This document shows positions 1 to 12,110 of a stretch of 64,000 nucleotides of DNA, piece after piece. Every line of letters starts with the position of its first letter. The stretch's first letter is position 1. Origin of the DNA: Apoderus coryli (taxonomy: Eukaryota > Arthropoda > Insecta > Coleoptera > Attelabidae); assembly GCA_911728435.2 (NCBI GenBank), contig OU452199.1:3792860-3856859 (forward strand). The letters are read 5' to 3'. The position numbers and the translations under genes were made by a program. Under the pieces are notes generated by a model, which ran no database searches, was not told the origin of the DNA, and saw nothing but the letters and a program-made list of their open reading frames with translations.

Positions 1-1087
1 GTCTCAGTCATCTGTGATCATATACAAATCGTATGTATTAACTTCGACAAGGAGCGTCTAGTTTTGCATATTATGAACATGCTGTGCGATGTCTTGATGT
101 TTACCAACAAATAAAAAACTTCAATGACGCTGTAAATGCAATTAAATCTACTAGACTACAGTTTTCTTGTTTTGAGACAAGTGTGTACACCTACCTATTT
201 ACGATCAATGATGGTTCAAGTTCGTTATGTTCTCTGCATGTCCGCAAAGAAAAACTATTTTTTAGACACTGTAATAGCAGACGAATTCATCAACAATATC
301 TTTGGAAAAAGAGTCAAAACCCACTATTATTAGTATTCAAGTGGAAAAGAATGTTGGCTTTAAGGCTCCTGTTTTATTTTCGCATGATATTGAGATGTGC
401 CCTTTTATATGTGAAGAACGACGATGTTTGTAAAGTATTTATCAGTTATTTGTTTACACAATTTTATTTTTGAATCCTCACAATACATATAAATACAATT
501 TTTATCACTATTTTTACGAAATTATACCTACTTATTTCATTTTGAGATCAACAAAACACGTTGTGCAATTGCCCCCTTACTTAACCCTCTAAAATATTTT
601 TACGTAACGTCTCCTTGAAAACAAACCATACCTATTATGATTTCAAATTTTTCGATAACAAGAATAATCTAGTAGGAAATTTTTTTAACAATACTGTACC
701 CCCACTATTGTACCTATTGTTAGAATATTTATAACAATTACCCTACCACGGTTTTGGTATAGAACTGTTTGGGAAAGAACCCTGGAAGTATCTTTTTGTT
801 TATAAATTATACTTAGTTTATATTAGTGAAGTGTTATTATTATTTTTTTATACCTACTAAAAGTACTTGGGCACTCTGGCTATTACAAAATTAAATATAA
901 TCGTTGCAAAATATCATCGGGAAAATTGTTTTGTATCGAAATTCGACGTGATTTACCTGAAATATATTTTTGGGTTTTATTCTATGTACCACAAGAGTTA
1001 TACTTAAGATTACCAGTATTGTTAAACCGTTAAATTATTTTTGAACCCGTTTTCATTGTTTACATTTGTTGTAATACTGAAGTCGTG
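1..1087. other. Upstream flank and 5' UTR region of PEPCK
   Basis: No gene can be assigned here. Between about 30 and 420 the three + frames carry coding-looking stretches that follow one another only if frameshifts are allowed, so this may be the decayed 3' end of another gene or a pseudogene. I recognise no family. The rest is AT-rich and should contain the PEPCK promoter and 5' UTR. No convincing TATA or initiator could be singled out. Confidence 0.4.
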
Positions 1088-4000
1088 ATGCCTGATACAT
1101 TCAGTGGTAGTGATCAACGAAGAGATGAGTGAGTTTTTTCTTTAAATACATTAGTGATTCATTGAATTGTACAATAATCGATTGTTTTTAAGATGTCTAA
1201 GACTATCGACGAGTTTACTGTTTTTTTTTTTTTCAAATATCGCCTTGGCCTTTGAAAATAAACAATTTCTAAACTCGGAATTCCACTGCAGCTTGCTTGA
1301 CCCCTGCCATTGCCTTTAAAGACAAATTATTTTCTATAGATTCGAGTCGTTTTCCCTATTTATTGAAAACTAGTTTTATCCGGCCATCGTTTGTGAACTT
1401 TGTTTCACGGGGCATATTGCCTGCTCACACTAGATGTCGCCAAAAACATCTTGTTATTTAATAAACAATTCTAGCTCCTGTTTTATAGGAACAAGCAAGG
1501 AGGTTCAAGATGCCAACTATGACCCTAGGCTCTATAGGGTGAAGACACAATTTACGCGGAAGAAACGTCAGTAGTTCAAAACTACTAGCAGACACATAAA
1601 GGAGCAGACGAGAAAGAATAGATGATAGATAGACCTTCAGGACATAGTCCCAGGCTTTCTGAAACGAAAGGAGAGCTCCTGGAGGAATAGAAGTCCTCCC
1701 TCCAGAAATCTGGATCAGATAGCTCCTTTCACCGGAGAGGTTTGGTGGGTAGTAGCTGAGACACCTTCCCAAGTGGTTGGAAAGCTACTTGACTGGAAGA
1801 ACTCAAGTTACTCGAATTAATGAGTCCTATAGCCTATGCATATAATGGTACTCCAAGGGTTCCACTTAGATCCTGTTTTCAAACTTTTTGCTGTTGATCT
1901 CACTCGGTCGGTTGGGAAGTACAAGTCCTTCCTTCTTTTGAATTCTGTTTATAATATACAGTGATCAACGTCCCTCTAAAATTTAGGTCAGGCGCCGCTC
2001 TGCGGATTTTAATAATGATTTTAATACCTACTATCAAACTACTTTTATAATATATTAAATGGCCAATTGTACCGACTCTAACTATAAGTAAACTTAACTA
2101 AAGCTGACTTATAGTTTAAGTCTGTCTTTAAGTTTGTAGTCTTGCACCGAACTCCAATTAGTTAAGTTTGAAATAATCTTGGCAGCATTGCAATTCTGTC
2201 AAAATTCTAAAATTTCTAACCTCATTTCAGTCAAAATTTTTTAAACAAAAACAAAGTAGAAATAAAAGTACCGTTTTTGTAAATAGAAGAAATATAGGAA
2301 CATGGACATAAACCAAAATAATGTAACTAAAAGACCCCGAAGTTCAAACTTTACAGAACGGGAAAAAATTTGCTTTTTAGCGTAGTTTTTAAATATAAAA
2401 ATGTGATTGAAAATAAGAAGACCGATGGTACTACCAAAGACAAATGAGAAACGAGAGTGCATCTCCGGGATTGTTTCCTCGGTCATCCGATTCTCTAAAA
2501 AAATTCTATGATAACTGAAAAAAGGAGATTCAGAAAAATACTGCAAAAGATATGTGAAATATCCAAAAGAGAATCTACTCAAAAAACCAATAGATGACGT
2601 TTTGTTAGCAACTGTTAACGAAAAAACTGTTTTTGGTCTTGAAAATCCTTTTGATGGAGATTCCTTAAATTTACAACCGAAAATAATTCAGATAATGAGG
2701 TAAATTACATTTTTATTTGTTAATATTTTAAGCTAATCCTATTAATAGATTTCCCAACAAATAAAATTTGTAAATTCCACAATAAAGGGTTAAAAATATA
2801 ATGCACTCTAGAAAACAAAGTTCCAAAAAAAAACTGTTTCAAAAACACAGAAAAAGTAAGGTTAGAAACGCTTCCTTAAATATTTAAGCCTAGAAAAACT
2901 GTGGCTTAATTTAAGTCTCACTTAAATACATTTCGACGTACCGTGCAAAGAGATAAGAAAAGCTTAAGCCAAAACTTGCCTTAAATACGTCGGTGCAATT
3001 GGCCATAGGTCATTTAAAAATGCCATAAGATGACACATAGATGGCGTTACTAGAATATTTCCCATATGATTTTTATTTACAGGAAATTTAAGTAGTATAT
3101 TTGATTTGTTACAGATACTCCTCAAATGTGGGACGATTAGCTAAGAAATACGATGTTGGACTATTTAACAACCTACGGGGAGTAGCCGTTAATGGAGATA
3201 CAGGAGTCCTATCGCCAAAAGTAAGAAAATAATAATACAGTTAAGATTAACATTAACCCTTTTTTGGTATCTTATTATTAGCTTCTGCGTTTCCAATCCA
3301 AACAAGGGAAACTGTTTTATTCTTGCTAAGCCCGTTAAGACCTCTTATATAGGCATCCCACACAGCTGATGGCATTTGAATTCAGCGCTAATATGGCCGC
3401 TTGGCTATCAGAGCATCTAACCGCCAAATTGGACGCTTAGCCATTTTGGTGACTACGATCTTTGTCTACGCAGACCATTCATGATTTTCGGAAAAGTAAC
3501 AATAATAATGCCTTATTTGCCTATATAACAATAGTTATTGGCATCGTCACATTCAGTATGTACATAAATAAAAATACAATATAAACAAACAAAATACTCA
3601 AACAACAAATAATAATAATAATAATCCGTTTATTTGCAACACAATACATAATTATATAATTACAGTATAAAGCAAACAAAAAAAAACAAGTATAAAGCAT
3701 TGCAAAAAGGACATGTCCCAAACTTATTTATATATAAAAAGATTTTAACGCTCTATGAGAAAGAAACAACTATTAATGCAAATAATATATAATCAAATGA
3801 CAATCTGATCGGTAGGTAAGCAAATGAAAGGTAACGGCACGGTTGATATTTATAACTCAATATGACTCAACATGCTAGGCACCCAGCAAACGTCGCTTAT
3901 AAGAGCATTTAAAGGCGGGTGACTTCAGAAACCTCAAATCACACGGCAAGTTATTATAAAAATTATAAATATTGTATGAATAAGATCTGTAGAATATGGA

Positions 4001-7000
4001 AGTGTGGTTTAGAGGTGGCGATATAAGTCCGCGAAACCTCAAGCCCAGAGTATGAACGTCAGATCTAAATTTTATCTTATTGTACAGATATGCGGGTGTA
4101 AATAGTACAAATACAAAACCGTAAAACAAAGTACACAAAAGTCACTTAAAACTTCAATAAATAGTCTAAAGGGGCACAATTCAAATATTCCAACAACAAG
4201 CAACAGACTATAATATAACTTAAGATTAACAAAGCACTAGAGTGTAAAAAATTCACTCAAAATTTGTAGGTGAGATACTCAGCATAGTCATATGGCACAA
4301 TCTCAAGAAGTTGTTTTTTCACTTCAACTTTAAATTTATTGTTGTTCGCAATATCTTTTATCTGACGAGGGAGGTGATTATAGAACCTAACGGCCATAAC
4401 CTGAAACTGTCGATCTGTTAAAGCTAATCTGTGCCGGGCAGACACAGGTTTTTCTTATGCCGCGTTTCATAACTGTAGATCCTCATGTATGTATGTATTA
4501 AAGTATTGAGATTTTCCTTAATATAAAAAATGCTTTGCCAAATATACAGAGCAGGAACTGTTAAAATATTTAATTTTTTAAAGTCAAGAAGGGTTTGCAT
4601 GGCTCTCTATATCCAGCTTTAACCATTATGCGTAGAGCCGCCTTTTGAATTTTAAAGATAATTTGCTATTGCGGTGCCTTGCCCCAAAACAGAACGCTAT
4701 AACTAATTAGGCCCTGCAAGTATCCCATATATGCGCAACGCAAGACTTCTTGTGAACATGTAGTCGATAGTTTTCGCAAGAGATAAACCACACTGGACAA
4801 TTTTTTGGCAAGGCAATCGATCTGATCTTTCCATGTCAATTTTGAGTCTACAATTACTCCAAGAAACTTATAAGTATTGTTTTTGCTAGTAACATTTTTC
4901 CTTAGTGTAAAATCAATCCTCTCCGTTTTCGAGAAGTTAAGAAACAGTCCGTTAGAGGCAAACCAATTCTCAGCACTTTTTAATTTGGTTTGGATTATGT
5001 TCTTAAAATCCTCGGAAGCCTGGTAAATTGTGGTGTCGTCGGCATACTGAATTACTTGAGTATCCCTCAAATAAGATGATAAGTCGTTGACATATATAAT
5101 AAATAAAAGTGGACCAATAATTGAGCCCTGGGGTACTCTGGTTGTCACAGGCCTTACTTCAGACCTCTCTCCCATATAGTCAACTAACTGGTGTCGATCA
5201 CTCAAGTAAGATCTTATGAAATTAAGAGCATTTGCTCTAATACCATATAGGGGAAGTTTCTTTAAGAGAATCGCACCACAGTCAAAAAGAAGAAGAAGGC
5301 TTAGGTGGAGATTATACGGAGCATAGTTTAACAAATTGACTAGGGAATCTGTCAAGTTGTTCAGTCAAGTCTGCAGCGTAGTTCGAGCTTCCAATTTTGA
5401 GTCGAAGAGGATGTACAAATATTTTGTCGATAGTTTCTTGCTTTTCTTAGTTTCATAAGTTTTACAGACCTCTAAACAAGCAATTAGCGTTTGGGAAGTA
5501 ATTTTTATATCATTTAGGTTAAAGCATATGTCGAGAAAAATGTGGATTTATGCCAACCCGAGAAAATTCATATTTGCGATGGAACTGAGGAAGAAAGCGG
5601 GTACCTTATCAAACTTATGCAACAACAAGGGACTATCTTGCAGTTACCCAAATATGAAAATTGGTATGTACAGAGTTTGACAGCTAAGCTACAATGATAA
5701 CGCAGTGATTTTGTTTTTAATTTAGTTGGTTGGCCAAGACGAACCCTGCAGATACGGCTAGGGTAGAATCGAAAACTTTTATATGTACTGATAAAAAATC
5801 TGAGACTATTCCCACTCCAAAAGAAGGTGTTAAAGGCACTTTGGGTAATTGGATGTCACCTGACGATATGAGCAAGGCTGTGAGGTAAGGACCTATTATT
5901 TTGTTAGAGTATATTTTCAATAAACCCTGAGCAATTTATTCTACTGATTACAGTGAGCGTTTTGTCGGATGTATGCATGGCAGAACCATGTATGTGGTTC
6001 CATTTTCAATGGGTCCTGTCGACTCTCCGTTATCAAAAATTGGTATACAAATCACCGATTCACCATATGTTGTGGCGTCAATGCGAATAATGACAAGAAT
6101 GGGTTAGTATCTAAGTTAATTTAATACAAAAGTGGATGAGAGGAGCTTGCGTGATCACTTTGGCTGTGGTCTGTCGGGTGCCTGCTCCAGAGGGCTTGTG
6201 AATGATAGGTCTATGTTTTTCGCCCCTATCAATGAGTACGAGGTCATGAACACAACACGCGGATTACCCAATAAAAAATCGACGGGTCCGGACGGATTTC
6301 CGGTGCACTTGTTGAAATGCAGCGCGGCGGAGTTTGCTCCTTATGTCATATTTTTAATGCCTCGATATGCTCAGGTACCTTCCCGTCAAAATTAAAAGAG
6401 TCTATTATCGTGCCAATTTATAAAAAGGGAAGTGAGAGTGACATTGAAAATTATAGACCTATAGCGTTGTTAAGCGTTATTTTAAAGGTATTTGAGAAGA
6501 TTGTTTCTGTCAGAATTATGAATTTCCTGAGTCAGTGTAACATAATTACTACTTCTCAGCATGGTTTTAGGTCGGGACTTTCTACCGAGACTTGTGTGAC
6601 TGAATATGTCCAGCACGTGCATGATCTCGCTGATGGAGGCAATTACGTTGTTTCGTTGTGTTTTGACCTGTCTAGGGCCTTTGATACTGTCGATGGAGAT
6701 TTTCTGAGGAGCAAATTGTCCGATATGGGAATTCGTGGTGCGGTCAATGGCTGGATTGCGTCATACTTGTCTGATCGGAAGATTAGTGTCAGGGTTGATT
6801 CGTCGGTCTCGGAATCTAAAAGTATTAATCTGGGGGCACCACAAGGAAGCGTTTTGGGTCCGCTTCTATTTTTATTTTACGTAAACGATCTGCCCCTGCA
6901 CATTCCACCTGCAAGGGCTTTTATGTATGCCGATGATACATCTCTGGTAGTCCACGATAAGGATCCAGAAGTAGTGCGGATAAAAATTCTATCCGTTATG

Positions 7001-9939
7001 CATATATTTAATTCCTGGTGCACCCAAAACAAACTGATGATCAATCATGATAAGACTGTTGTTCTGCAGTTCAGTAGGTATCGTGCAGTGCTGAATTACG
7101 ACTTGGTGTTTGAGGGCCATCGGCTGGAGTGGGCTACGTCTTCGAGGATTTTGGGAGTGACCTTCGATCGGCGGCTGCAGTGGGCTGATCATTTGGAGTC
7201 CGTCAGTCGTAAACTGAACAGCCAGGCTTACGTGATTTACACTCTCAGAAGTCACATGAATACTGGCGCTCTACTTAATATTTATTACTCTTTCGTGTAT
7301 GCTACTATTGCCTACAATAGTATCGCCTGGGGACGATCGAGTGACATATCCAGGGTGTTCATCATCCAAACAAGAATTTTACGCACTATGTTTCGCCTGC
7401 CCTACAATTTCTCGTGTAGGGAGACATTTAGACGATGGCGTTTGCTCACGGTTGCTTGTATATACTTGCTTAAAATCCTGACGTATATTTTTAGAAACAT
7501 CTGCAGGTTTCGGCGTAATGGCTCCTTGCACGACTATGCGACTAGGGGCAGAGAGAGGATGCTTTTATCTAGGCCTCGACATGAGTTTTTTAAAAAGTCA
7601 CCAGATTACTCTGGACTGCTTTATTTTAATATGTTGCCTGAATCTATTAGAAATTCGAGAAGTATTCATCAATTTAGTAGAAATTTAAAGGAATTCCTTA
7701 TACTACACTCTTTTTACAGTCTGAGCGAGTATGTTGAGCACTGCTCTTAATGATCCTTCTTTATTGTGTTTTGACCTCTTGTGTGGTGACGAACTGTTGT
7801 TTTGGTTTGACTGTTTTATTCTGATGTTGTATGTTTATGGTTTAATGTACATATACAGGTATTTTTGTGTATAAGTTTTAGCTATATGTTGATACCATTG
7901 AATTTGTGTTTTGATTTTTGTTTGATTGTTTATTTACTTGACATGCCTATGTACTATTAGATTTTTGTACTAACTAAAGGCTAATAAAGTTATTATTATT
8001 ATTATTATTGATAACATCATATGTAGGTTTCCCGGTACTTGACAAACTCCTTTCCGGTGCTGACTTTGTTAAATGTCTCCATTCTGTCGGTACACCATCA
8101 ACCGGATTCATTGAAATGCCCAGTTGGCCATGTGATCCTGAACGCACAATAATTCTTCATCGACCAGCTGACAACGAAATTGTCTCATACGGTAGTGGAT
8201 ATGGAGGCAACTCTCTATTGGGCAAGAAATGTTTCGCTTTGCGGATTGGTTCGACGATCGCTAGGCGAGAGGGATGGTTGGCTGAACACATGTTGGTAAG
8301 TCAAAAGATTGAAGAGTTTTCAATCGTCTTGGTGAACAGAGGACTTGATAACGTTTTCAGATATTGGGAATAACGAATCCAAACGGTGAAAAACGTTATA
8401 TAGCCGCCGCATTTCCTTCGGCATGCGGTAAGACAAATCTCGCCATGATGACACCAACGTTGCCAGGCTATAAAGTAGAGTGTGTTGGAGATGACATTGC
8501 TTGGATGCGTTTCGACGATAATGGCGTTCTCAGAGCCATTAATCCCGAGAATGGATTCTTCGGAGTCGCTCCAGGTAACAATCAAGAAATTTGAAGGAAA
8601 CCTCGATATTTTGTATGCCAAAAACACTTGTTTCAGGTACTTCGATGAAAAGTAATCCAATTGCTATGAAAACTGTGTTTAAAAATACGATATTCACCAA
8701 TGTAGCTTCAACTAGTGATGGTGGTGTGTTTTGGGAAGGTATGGAAGACGAAATTGACGACAATGTGCAAATTACTGACTGGTTGGGCAAAAAATGGGTG
8801 AAAGGTCAAAGCAGCAAACCAGCCGCACATCCTAACTCAAGGTAAATGTCACATGACTTTGGAATTTTCAAATAGACCATCTACTAAGCATAATTATTCT
8901 TCTAGATTCTGTACGCCAGCTAAACAGTGTCCCATAATAGATCCGGCATGGGAGGACCCAGCAGGTGTACCGATCTCTGCAATTCTGTTTGGTGGAAGGC
9001 GTCCTACTGGGGTACCTCTGGTATATGAAGCAAGAGATTGGAGACATGGCGTCTTTATTGGCGCCTCTATGAAATCTGAAGCAACAGCTGCAGCTGAACA
9101 TAAGGTCCTTTTACCATTAGATGTTTCTCTAATGATACATAACCGAACCTTTTCAGGGAAAGGTAATCATGCACGATCCGTTCGCGATGCGTCCATTCTT
9201 CGGCTACAATTTCGGCCAGTACCTTCAACACTGGTTGTCAATGGAGAACCGTTCACAAAATCTACCGAAAATATTCCATGTGAACTGGTTCAGAAAGTCA
9301 GTGGATGGGAAATTTTTATGGCCAGGATTTGGGGAGAATTCCCGTGTACTCGATTGGATATTGCGACGATTGGACCATGAAGATTGCGCAGTGGAGACAC
9401 CTATAGGTAAATTATTCATCATCATCAATCATTTCGTGCCTATTGGATCTTGAAAATGAAATTCATTCATGGCAAGATGGTTCCTTCTTATTTTCTCCCC
9501 TTCACCCCTCATCTCCTCTGTCTCTACTACGTTCTCTACGAATTGTTCATTGTTTCAGACCGGAAAGTCTTCTTCTTTAATCTTTTCAAAAAGTTTCAGT
9601 CCCTATTCCTCTTTTCCAGGGTGCTGGACCTCCTGACCAGTCATTTATCGCTAGATAAGTAGAGGTTATAGCACCCTAATATTACTTTTAGTAAAGTGAC
9701 TTTACTGTAAAGACATTGCTTGGCTTACAGGTTATGTACCCAAAAAGGACGCCCTAAATCTCACGGGATTAACGGAGAAAATCGATGTGGACCAATTGTT
9801 TTCATTACCAAAAGATTTTTGGTTAGAGGAAGTTTATGAAATTGAGAAATATTTCCGCGAACAAGTTGGTAGCGATCTACCTGAGGAAATCTCTACGCAG
9901 ATACGAAATCTAAAACATCGTCTGGACGATATGATGTAA
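1088..9939 (+). CDS. Pepck: Phosphoenolpyruvate carboxykinase (GTP), complete, 11 exons
   Basis: PEPCK converts oxaloacetate and GTP to phosphoenolpyruvate, CO2 and GDP, the committed step of gluconeogenesis and glyceroneogenesis. Exons: 1088-1128, 3115-3220, 5518-5663, 5726-5884, 5954-6102, 8027-8295, 8361-8574, 8637-8841, 8906-9104, 9157-9406, 9731-9939. All have GT-AG borders with matching phases, and they sum to 1947 nt (648 residues), close to the usual 620-640. Diagnostic segments include [12 protein letters not shown] near the N-terminus, FPSACGKTN (P-loop with the reactive cysteine, about residue 312), [24 protein letters not shown] (guanine/phosphate binding), [15 protein letters not shown] and NWFRK. 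The start was chosen because the first exon ends in a consensus GTGAGT donor two bases into a codon that the 3115 exon completes. No clear mitochondrial presequence is visible. Intron 1 holds a Harbinger-like element; introns 2 and 5 hold LINEs. Product identity is very secure; exon 1 is slightly less so. Confidence 0.96.
1380..1453. repeat. Dispersed repeat, second copy at 53943-54014
   Basis: A stretch of about 70 bases, starting GGCCATCGTTTGTGAACT and ending near GATGTCGCCAAAAACATC, recurs in the same orientation in a GEMIN5 intron. It lies in PEPCK intron 1 just before an unassigned region. The family is not recognised. Confidence 0.55.
2061..3004. mobile_element. PIF/Harbinger-like non-autonomous element in PEPCK intron 1
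   Basis: The ends are inverted: GGCCAATTGTACCGACT at 2061-2077 against GGCCAATTGCACCGACG read inward from 3004, 15 of 17 bases matching. Termini beginning GGCC are seen in PIF/Harbinger elements of insects, but no clean 3-bp target duplication was found and no transposase is encoded. Each end also carries subterminal TTAAG-rich motifs in inverted arrangement. It is probably an old internally deleted copy. Confidence 0.5.
3603..5400 (-). mobile_element. 5'-truncated CR1/Jockey-like LINE in PEPCK intron 2
   Basis: Reading the minus strand, 5355-4666 encodes reverse transcriptase with [18 protein letters not shown] and the catalytic YADDTTIY box, followed by out-of-frame C-terminal pieces at 4445-4257 and 4138-3875. 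The 3' end carries a short ATT microsatellite tail at about 3607-3624, characteristic of CR1/Jockey-group LINEs rather than poly(A)-tailed ones. The frame is broken and the 5' half is missing, so the copy is dead. The upstream part of the RT domain contains an internal deletion. Confidence 0.8.
6120..8012 (+). mobile_element. 5'-truncated CR1/Jockey-like LINE in PEPCK intron 5
   Basis: A long open frame at 6317-7750 (477 codons) encodes most of the reverse transcriptase and the C-terminal extension: [35 protein letters not shown] and the catalytic YADDTSL box. The preceding frame 6132-6395 carries the upstream finger region ([13 protein letters not shown]), joined by a frameshift in the 6317-6395 overlap. 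The 3' end is AATAAAG followed by a TTA microsatellite at about 7985-8010, ending only 15 bases before the PEPCK 8027 exon and sitting directly upstream of its acceptor. The endonuclease domain is absent. It is relatively young judging by the long open frame. Confidence 0.85.
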
Positions 9940-10887
9940 GAAATAATTGAAATGCATTTTTATCTTATTTTAAGTAATTTATTTCTTAAGAATGTTTATT
10001 TTTAAATGTCTTATATTTGTGGCTGTGTTTGTTTTTTGAATCTATTGTATTATATGTTTGTTATAATTGATTAATGTTTAATTTTAATATAGTTTTTATG
10101 ACGAACTGCTAATTTTAAAAAGACAGTAAATTGTAAGTACAAATTTTTAGTTTTGTATTGTAAATTACTCAAAATAAACAGTTAAATTAGTTTTTTCGTG
10201 TTTTAATGGCAAAACAATAGAATTTATGGCAATGCTTGACTTGAAAAGCCTATAAAAATGGCAACTCTCGCGGTCGACTATTGAAATTTTGCTACACATG
10301 ACAGATTCGGCTTCAATTACATTGAGAATCATTGCGATCGAATGACGCCTTTGGCACACAATTATAAGTGCTTGCTGAACGCTGGTCGCTCAAAATACGG
10401 CAACCCACAATTTTAAATGTGTCACAAGTAATATTATGCAACGTTCCTTGTGCAAAAGTTCATAGTAGTAGTACTAAATGGTTTTATTGTTTCTATTTTA
10501 TCATAAACAATACAACATATCCGTAAAGAACATTGGGCGCATTTAGACCAGCACACTAATTTTGTTCAGCGGATTTTCTGCAGCTGTGATTTGCCTAAAT
10601 GCGTTGATGAGTATAGCACTTGAATTGTAGGTACGCGTAGAGCATGGGAGCAGCATTGTCACAAGCGTCTAGCCGGAGCACAAATTCAACGGTTTCGGGT
10701 TATTTCGTTTTCACATAACCTTAGATTAGGAAAGAGAGGGCGCACGTTCGTATATCTGAATGCAAGTGTTCGCTTTTAATGCGGCGGCCATTTTTTATGT
10801 GCCGAAAAAACAGAAAACTAAGTGTGCATTTTTGATGATTTTATTTGTGAAAATTGGGAATAGAAATTTATTTTGTATATTAATAAA
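9940..10887. other. PEPCK 3' UTR and intergenic DNA
   Basis: The PEPCK stop at 9937-9939 is followed by an AT-rich 3' UTR with an AATAAA polyadenylation signal at 10172-10177. Beyond that I see no supported gene until the THAP-like exon at 10888. Confidence 0.6.
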
Positions 10888-10958
10888 ATGATACGTTATG
10901 TCGCTTTTGGATGCCCAAGTCGCAGTGAACAAAAGAAGTCCAGAATTTCGTTTCATAG
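10888..10958 (+). pseudogene. Orphan THAP-domain first exon
   Basis: An ATG-initiated stretch encodes the first 23 residues or so of a THAP zinc finger (MIRYVAFGCPSRSE..., ending ISFHR) and is followed directly by a GTAAAA splice donor. THAP domains are C2CH DNA-binding modules, found in host proteins and at the N-terminus of P-element transposases. No downstream exon completing the domain (conserved tryptophan, second Cys/His pair) was found before POLR1C. It is therefore a fragment, perhaps left by a P-like transposon, as for the second copy at 14635. The cysteine normally expected near residue 4 appears to be a tyrosine. Confidence 0.5.
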
Positions 10959-11339
10959 GTAAAACTTAGATTGATGTATCAAGTGGCTTTTAGTTTTTAT
11001 TAGTTTATAGAATGAGTTTTGTTAATTGATTTCGAGAATGGGATCTAATTTTTGAGACTGTAGTTTTGTTATGAAATATACACGAACATTAAGATATTTG
11101 ACACAAATAGAGTTTATTAAAAAGTATATTATGTGATTTGCTGGGCTATCTAGTGCATGTTGTTCTAAAGAACGTTTTTATGGTCCTTTAAATAGTTAAA
11201 GGACCAGAAAAACGTTATATATTGGTGTTGTGTCTACTGCAGTACCTATATTGTTAATTTTATGTTTGTATTGTTTAATAAATACAATGTATTAACATAT
11301 TATGTTGTTTCATTTATCAATTAAATTATCTATATTACA

Positions 11340-11642
11340 TATCCAGCTCACAGATTATCACAAACCGAAAAATCAGCATTAAAATATGATAATTAGATTT
11401 GTGAACAAACTACCAATAAGTATCAAAGAAATAAATGGATTGAAGATATTTAAGAATAAAGTTAGGAAATTACTAGTGCAACTAGAACCATATCAATTGG
11501 CCGATTATTTTGATATGTAGTTAGGAGTATCAATTTTTTTTTGTTTTTCTCTTTTTTGACGTTTCATTTATTTGTATGCTCGTGTGATTGTGGATATGTT
11601 GATTAAACATTTATTTGAAATAAAGAATTGTTATTATTATTA
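11340..11642 (+). mobile_element. LINE 3' terminus
   Basis: The last 40 or so codons of a LINE ORF2 (NKLPISIKEINGLKIFKNKV..., ending YFDM and a stop near 11520) are followed by a 3' UTR, AATAAAG and an ATT microsatellite tail at about 11628-11642. This is a severely 5'-truncated CR1/Jockey-like insertion, inserted next to or within the repeat that continues at 11645. Confidence 0.65.
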
Positions 11643-11644
11643 AT

Positions 11645-11830
11645 ATATCCACATGCCCATATCTTTTTTTATTAAAACTATTAATCTTCAAAATTAAATA
11701 AAATTTCAAAAATATATCACATAAGTTATGTATGTTACACCTCTGAATCTAAGGGATATGTGCTAGGTGGTAAAACAACGACCGGCACAGTTACAGGTCC
11801 ACTCTCTTTGTTTGTCTAAGGATATAACAC
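11645..11830 (-). repeat. Dispersed repeat X; empty-site copy of the P-like insertion
   Basis: Read on the minus strand this sequence runs ...TGTGCCGGTCGTTGTTTTACCACCTAGCAC... and on to ATTTTATTTAATTTTGAAG. The same unit occurs on the plus strand at about 14420-15270, but there it is split by a 714-bp insertion exactly at the TACCAC step. This copy is therefore an uninterrupted paralogue that defines the insertion borders. Confidence 0.7.
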
Positions 11831-11869
11831 TGGCCAGACGCTATAAACCTAAGGTACCTTTCGTCGGTC

Positions 11870-11997
11870 AAGGCTGATGAATGACACAATGCGTGCGCAT
11901 CTCGCATCTGCTTCAGAATATCCCTACGGCTTAGATGTGAAGAACTGGGAGTAGATGAGGCGCACCATTTACGAGGGCCATCTAGCAATTCAATGCT
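11870..11997 (+). mobile_element. Small fragment of LINE C-terminal region
   Basis: The stretch GATGTGAAGAACTGGGAGTA and the following GAGGCGCACCATTTACGAGG match the layout of the longer LINE remnant at 19580-19640 (AGAACTGGGAGCAGATCGC...). It is a short degenerate piece of the same retrotransposon family with no usable frame. Confidence 0.45.
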
Positions 11998-12110
11998 GAT
12001 GATGATTAAGCATAGCCAGAACTAACTTTGCATCTCACTAAATTAGAGGAATGTAATTTGAGATGTCCTTCGAATTGAAACATTTGAATGTTGAGTATAA
12101 AACATATTTA

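Noticed and set aside
1458..1772. 104-codon minus-strand frame in PEPCK intron 1
   Set aside because: Not recognised and unsupported; may be decayed repeat sequence, so not called as a gene.
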